A stretch of DNA of 17,037 bases, from assembly GCA_023387695.1 (NCBI GenBank), contig JAEWHT010000328.1, forward strand, positions 1-17,037, given 5' to 3'. Position 1 is the first letter of the stretch, and each line of letters begins with the position of its first letter. This document shows, piece by piece, positions 13,658 to 17,037 of this stretch. The notes beneath the pieces were generated by a model. It made no database searches. It was not told the DNA's origin and worked only from the letters and a program-made list of their open reading frames with translations. Made by a program: the position numbers and the translations under genes. This stretch comes from Pseudomonadota bacterium (GTDB lineage: Bacteria > Pseudomonadota > Alphaproteobacteria > Rhizobiales > Xanthobacteraceae).

Positions 13658-14434
13658 ATGAACCGGACTGGACTCTTCATCGCCCTGGCGCTGTGGCTCG
13701 TGATCGGCGTCGTTTTCGGCCTCTATCCCGAGCTCGATCTCAAGCTCGCGGCGCTGTTCTTCGATCCCGCGACGAAGACCTTTCCGATCAAGCTGAACGA
13801 ATGGGCCGGCTTCGCGCGAGACGCTGCCATGTGGGTGTCCTGGGCGTTCGTGCTGCCCTCGCTGGTCGCGCTGGTGGTCAAGATGGTCCGGCCCGATCGT
13901 CCCTTGATGGTGTCGGGGCGTGCGATCGTGTTCCTGCTGGCCACGATCATCCTGTCGGCCGGCATTCTCACCAATCTTACCTTCAAGACCTATTGGGGCC
14001 GGCCGCGGCCGGTGGTGGTGACCGAGTTTGCCGGCGATCAGCAGTTCGTCGCGTGGTGGGATCCGCGTGGCGATTGCGCGCGCAATTGTTCGTTCTTCTC
14101 CGGCGAAGGCGCGACCGCATTCTGGACGCTGGCACCGGCCGCGCTGGCGCCGCCGCAGTGGCGGCCGCTCGCTTATGCCGGCGCGGTCGCCTTTGGCATT
14201 GCAACCAGCGGGCTCCGCATGGCCTTCGGCGGACATTTCTTCACGGATGTTGCGACCGCCGGCCTTGTGGCCTTTGTCGTGATCTGGTTCGGCTTCGCAC
14301 TGATCTACCGCTGGCCGCGGACCCGATTTTCGGACGAGGCGGTTGATGCCGCCCTGACCCGGTTGAACATGCCCGCTTACCGGCTCCGCAAGCGCCTGTT
14401 CGGGCGCAAGACCGGCCCCGCAGCGTCGATTTGA
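13658..14434 (+). CDS. PAP2-family phosphatase, integral membrane
   Basis: 258 residues with about six hydrophobic segments (5-23, 57-76, 88-108, 155-165, 170-186 and 199-218, approximate). The PAP2 signature is present in order: K110-x6-R117-P118 (KTYWGRPRP), a second motif reading CSFFSGEGA (144-152) and a third with R187-x5-H193-x3-D197 (RMAFGGHFFTD). In the second motif the usual PSGH reads FSGE, so the usual His is E150. The family removes phosphate from lipid phosphates such as phosphatidate, undecaprenyl pyrophosphate or lipid A. The loop after motif 1 carries C140 and C144, which could pair. No clear Shine-Dalgarno is seen. The substrate is unknown. Confidence 0.9.
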   Translation: MNRTGLFIALALWLVIGVVFGLYPELDLKLAALFFDPATKTFPIKLNEWAGFARDAAMWVSWAFVLPSLVALVVKMVRPDRPLMVSGRAIVFLLATIILSAGILTNLTFKTYWGRPRPVVVTEFAGDQQFVAWWDPRGDCARNCSFFSGEGATAFWTLAPAALAPPQWRPLAYAGAVAFGIATSGLRMAFGGHFFTDVATAGLVAFVVIWFGFALIYRWPRTRFSDEAVDAALTRLNMPAYRLRKRLFGRKTGPAASI

Positions 14435-14527
14435 GCCATTAAATGCGTGCTGACCCCTGCGAAATTTGATATTCGCGCGGTCAAACCATTCCCCCTGTCA
14501 GTCCCTTAAGCCCCGATTGGAAGCGCC

Positions 14528-15865
14528 ATGACCACGATCCTGAAAAGCCTGCCCAAGGGTGAGAAAGTCGGCATCGCTTTTTCGGGCGGCCTCGACACCT
14601 CGGCGGCGCTGCTCTGGATGAAGCAGAAGGGCGCGCGCTGCTACGCCTATACCGCCAATCTCGGCCAGCCCGATGAAGCCGACTACAACGAGATCCCGCG
14701 CAAGGCGAAAGAGTTCGGCGCCGAGAAGGCCGTGCTGGTCGATTGCCGCACGCAGCTGGTGCATGAAGGCATCGCCGCGATCCAGTCCGGCGCCTTCCAC
14801 ATCTCGACCGGCGGCATCACCTATTTCCACCCCACGCCGCTCGGGCGCGCGGTCACCGGCACGATGCTGGTTGCGGCGATGAAGGAAGACGGCGTCAACA
14901 TCTGGGGCGACGGTTCAACCTTCAAGGGCAACGACATCGAGCGCTTCTATCGCTACGGCCTGCTGACCAATCCATCCCTGCGTATCTACAAGCCCTGGCT
15001 CGACCGGCAGTTCATCGACGAGCTCGGCGGCCGTGCCGAGATGTCGGCGTTCATGACCGCGCAAGGCTTCGCTTACAAGATGAGCGCGGAGAAGGCGTAT
15101 TCGACCGACAGCAATCTGCTCGGCGCGACGCATGAGGCCAAGGATCTTGAAAGCCTCGACAGCGGCATCAAGATCGTCAACCCGATCATGGGCGTGCCGT
15201 TCTGGCGCGACGACTGCGTCGTGAAAGCCGAGAAGGTCGTCGTGCGTTTCGAGGAAGGCCAGCCGACGGCGCTGAACGGCAAGACCTTCTCTGATCCGGT
15301 CGCGCTATTCCTCGAAGCCAATGCCATCGGTGGCCGCCATGGTCTCGGCATGAGCGATCAGATCGAGAACCGCATCATCGAGGCCAAGAGCCGCGGTATC
15401 TACGAGGCGCCCGGCATGGCGCTCTTGCATATTGCTTATGAGCGTCTCGTTACTGGCATCCACAACGAGGATACGATCGAGCAGTACCGCATCAGCGGCA
15501 TGCGCCTCGGACGTCTGCTCTATCAGGGCCGCTGGTTCGACTCGCAGGCTTTGATGCTGCGCGATACCGCGCAGCGCTTTGTAGCAAGCGCCGTCACCGG
15601 CGAAGTCACGCTGGAGCTGCGCCGCGGCAACGATTACTCGATCCTCAATACCGAGAGCCCGAACCTCACCTATGCGCCGGAGCGGCTGAGCATGGAGAAG
15701 GTCGAGGATGCGCCGTTCACGCCGGAGGATCGCATCGGCCAGCTGACCATGCGCAATCTCGACATCGCCGACACCCGCACCAAGCTCGGTCTCTATTCGA
15801 AGACCGGCCTGCTGTCGGGCACCGAAGGCTCGCAGCTTTTCAAGCTCGAGAGCGACAAGGGCTGA
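14528..15865 (+). CDS. argG: Argininosuccinate synthase, long (E. coli-like) type
   Basis: 445 residues, close to E. coli ArgG (447) and longer than the usual short type of about 400. The N-type ATP pyrophosphatase P-loop is AFSGGLDTS (17-25). STGGITYFHPTPLGRAVTGT and NIWGDGSTFKGNDIERFYRY bind ATP, aspartate and citrulline. GGAAG lies four bases before the ATG. It joins citrulline to aspartate with ATP to give argininosuccinate, the next-to-last step of arginine synthesis, in the cytoplasm. It stands alone with a 93-bp upstream gap after the PAP2 gene, and is followed by a palindromic repeat and a bidirectional terminator. Confidence 0.98.
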   Translation: MTTILKSLPKGEKVGIAFSGGLDTSAALLWMKQKGARCYAYTANLGQPDEADYNEIPRKAKEFGAEKAVLVDCRTQLVHEGIAAIQSGAFHISTGGITYFHPTPLGRAVTGTMLVAAMKEDGVNIWGDGSTFKGNDIERFYRYGLLTNPSLRIYKPWLDRQFIDELGGRAEMSAFMTAQGFAYKMSAEKAYSTDSNLLGATHEAKDLESLDSGIKIVNPIMGVPFWRDDCVVKAEKVVVRFEEGQPTALNGKTFSDPVALFLEANAIGGRHGLGMSDQIENRIIEAKSRGIYEAPGMALLHIAYERLVTGIHNEDTIEQYRISGMRLGRLLYQGRWFDSQALMLRDTAQRFVASAVTGEVTLELRRGNDYSILNTESPNLTYAPERLSMEKVEDAPFTPEDRIGQLTMRNLDIADTRTKLGLYSKTGLLSGTEGSQLFKLESDKG

Positions 15866-15878
15866 CGTTCTCGCTCTC

Positions 15879-15967
15879 GTAGGGTGGGTTAGCGCAGCGT
15901 AACCCACCACGTTTAGTATCCACGGAGACAGAAGAGGTGGGTTACGCCTTCGGCTAACCCACCCTAC
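15879..15967. repeat. Palindromic repeat, family C
   Basis: Perfect 15-bp outer arms (15879-15893, GTAGGGTGGGTTAGC, and 15953-15967) and perfect 11-bp inner arms (CGTAACCCACC, 15898-15908, and 15936-15946) flank a 27-bp centre. Because GGGTT/AACCC recurs, each half can also fold on its own into a local hairpin. It lies 13 bp past the argG stop and just before the terminator. Confidence 0.9.
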
Positions 15968-15978
15968 AACGCAAAACA

Positions 15979-16008
15979 AAAATGGCCGGGATTGCTCCCG
16001 GCCATTTT
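15979..16008. terminator. Bidirectional terminator between argG and the OmpA-family gene
   Basis: A perfect 13-bp stem (15979-15991 and 15996-16008, AAAATGGCCGGGA and its complement) has a 4-nt loop, with A-runs on the left and T-runs on the right, so it works for both converging genes. Its stem contains the same AATGGCCGGG as the terminator at 8670-8694. Confidence 0.88.
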
Positions 16009-16026
16009 GCATTTGTGCGTGTCGCC

Positions 16027-17037
16027 TTAGCGCGGCGGCGTGGTGCCGGGCGGGGGCGGCGGCAGCGAGGCCTGACCGCCATTGAGCAGCGGCGTGATGC
16101 GACGGACGGTGACGCGCCGATTGATCCGGCTCGGGCCGTCGGTCTGCTCCTTCAGGTACTGCTTGCCATAGCCCTGCGACGTCAGGTTCTCCGCGGGCAC
16201 GCCGAACTGCTGGGTGAGCAATTCAGCCGCCGACTGCGCGCGGCGATCCGACAGCGACAGATTGTCAACGTCGTTGCCGACCGCGTCGGTGTGTCCCTCG
16301 ATCAGGAACACTTCGCGCGGGTTGCGCTGGATCGCACGATTGAGACCGTCGGCGATCACCTGGAGCCGTGCCGCCTGGTCCGGCGGAATGGTCCACGATC
16401 CCGTCTCGAAGTTGATCGTGTTGACGTCGATGCTGGGCATCGCCATGCGGACGTTCGGCGAGTAGCGGATCTCGTCGAGCGAGTAACGACGCTCGATCCG
16501 CTGCACCGGCGGTGCTTCCATGGTCTGGTAGATCACGTCGGGAGACGCTTCCTGCGCATCGACGATGTAGCGATCGTAGGGGATGTTCACGACCGGCGGC
16601 GGCACGTCGACATAGAAGCCGCCGACCGCGCGCGGATCGCGATAGGTGTTGTCGATGATGATGATCTCGCGCCCGCCGGGGTCCCTGCGGATACGACGCA
16701 GCAGCGAACCGTCGGGACCGACCACGGTGATCACCTCGCTGCCATCGGGACGGATCACGACGGTGCGGGTTTCGCCGCCGACAGTCTCGGTACGGATGTC
16801 ACGGGCGCCGTAGCGGAAGCGATAGAGATCGTTGCCGCGGACATATTCCTGCCCGCCGGGATCGCGGATGATGATGCGATCCGGCTCGGTGTAGACGGTG
16901 CGGCCGCCTTCGACCACTTCCTGCCGCTGATTGCGGTAGTCGGCGATGGTGGCGCCGACGATGGCGCCGGCCACCACGCCTGCGCCGAACGCGAGCGGCG
17001 TCAGGTCACGCTGCGGCGGACGCGGCGGAGGCGGCAA
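16027..17037 (-). CDS. OmpA-family peptidoglycan-binding protein (C-terminal part, cut by window edge)
   Basis: 336 codons are visible and the N-terminus lies beyond the window; the TTG at the right edge is not taken as a start. A Gly/Ala-rich hydrophobic segment (visible residues about 14-32, LAFGAGVVAGAIVGATIAD) resembles a glycine-zipper or membrane-spanning stretch. Next comes a region of degenerate repeats built on RDPGGxE/RPDGSE (about 55-135). The OmpA-like domain is at about 200-318: INFETGSWTIPPDQAARL, LIEGHTDAVGNDVDN, LSLSDRRAQSAAELL and INRRVTVRR, with the Asp (HTDAVG) and Arg (NRRV) expected to bind meso-diaminopimelate. It ends in a Pro-rich tail (PPPPPGTTPPR). The role is probably anchoring the envelope to peptidoglycan. 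Confidence 0.9.
   Translation of the reverse strand: MPPPPRPPQRDLTPLAFGAGVVAGAIVGATIADYRNQRQEVVEGGRTVYTEPDRIIIRDPGGQEYVRGNDLYRFRYGARDIRTETVGGETRTVVIRPDGSEVITVVGPDGSLLRRIRRDPGGREIIIIDNTYRDPRAVGGFYVDVPPPVVNIPYDRYIVDAQEASPDVIYQTMEAPPVQRIERRYSLDEIRYSPNVRMAMPSIDVNTINFETGSWTIPPDQAARLQVIADGLNRAIQRNPREVFLIEGHTDAVGNDVDNLSLSDRRAQSAAELLTQQFGVPAENLTSQGYGKQYLKEQTDGPSRINRRVTVRRITPLLNGGQASLPPPPPGTTPPR

Noticed and set aside
12928..13680. Open frame of 250 codons on the minus strand spanning two palindromic repeats
   Set aside because: It translates both repeats and the antisense of a membrane-protein gene; composition is highly charged and without motifs.
1..17037. CRISPR arrays, tRNA/rRNA genes, transposases, phage genes or toxin-antitoxin pairs
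   Set aside because: Looked for on both strands and none recognised; the only repeats are the palindromic elements listed.

Overview
The window looks like chromosomal DNA from a high-GC alphaproteobacterium of the Bradyrhizobium / Rhodopseudomonas group. The reasons are strong G/C at third codon positions, the long (about 445-residue) ArgG type, an IalB-family protein, TAXI-type solute receptors, and short palindromic repeats of the 'gtcattgcgag...gcaatccag' and 'gtcattccgggg' kinds that are common in Bradyrhizobium intergenic DNA. The genus is inferred from sequence recall, not from a search.

Layout. Positions 1-740 (minus) hold the 5' part of typA/bipA, cut by the window edge. A Crp/Fnr-type regulator (1010-1786, minus) faces a stand-alone response-regulator receiver (1949-2356, plus) across a 162-bp control region that contains a 14-bp dyad of Crp/Fnr geometry. 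Next comes a Tat-exported PhoD-type phosphatase (2363-3904, minus), then a membrane-anchored TAXI-type receptor (4013-5422, minus). Two small plus-strand genes follow: a pterin-4a-carbinolamine dehydratase (5611-5913) and a DUF1232/YkvA membrane protein (6020-6403). A second, secreted TAXI receptor (6421-7575, minus) sits 18 bp behind a one-pass membrane protein with Sel1-like repeats (7594-8445, minus), probably as an operon. An MDR-type quinone oxidoreductase (8746-9720, minus) is divergent from a dienoyl-CoA-reductase-like SDR (9942-10778, plus). A plus-strand run then carries an IalB-family exported protein (10894-11532), rlmN (11696-12898), a four-pass membrane protein (13027-13521), a PAP2-family phosphatase (13658-14434) and argG (14528-15865). 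The 3' part of an OmpA-family peptidoglycan-binding protein (16027-17037, minus) closes the window.

Most of the window is ordinary core and semi-core genome: translation (typA, rlmN), arginine synthesis (argG), phosphate metabolism and envelope proteins. No mobile element, CRISPR array, tRNA or rRNA was seen. Four intergenic palindromic repeats of three families lie at 9832-9910, 12926-13012, 13530-13611 and 15879-15967. Strong hairpin terminators lie at 8670-8694 and 15979-16008 and share the same stem sequence.

The best candidates for something less well described are: two TAXI receptors with no TRAP permease nearby, one anchored in the membrane with a cytoplasmic tail and the other coupled to a Sel1/TM protein; the Crp/Fnr plus lone-receiver divergon with its candidate operator; and an SDR that has lost its catalytic tyrosine. 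I see no clear evidence of a wholly new system.
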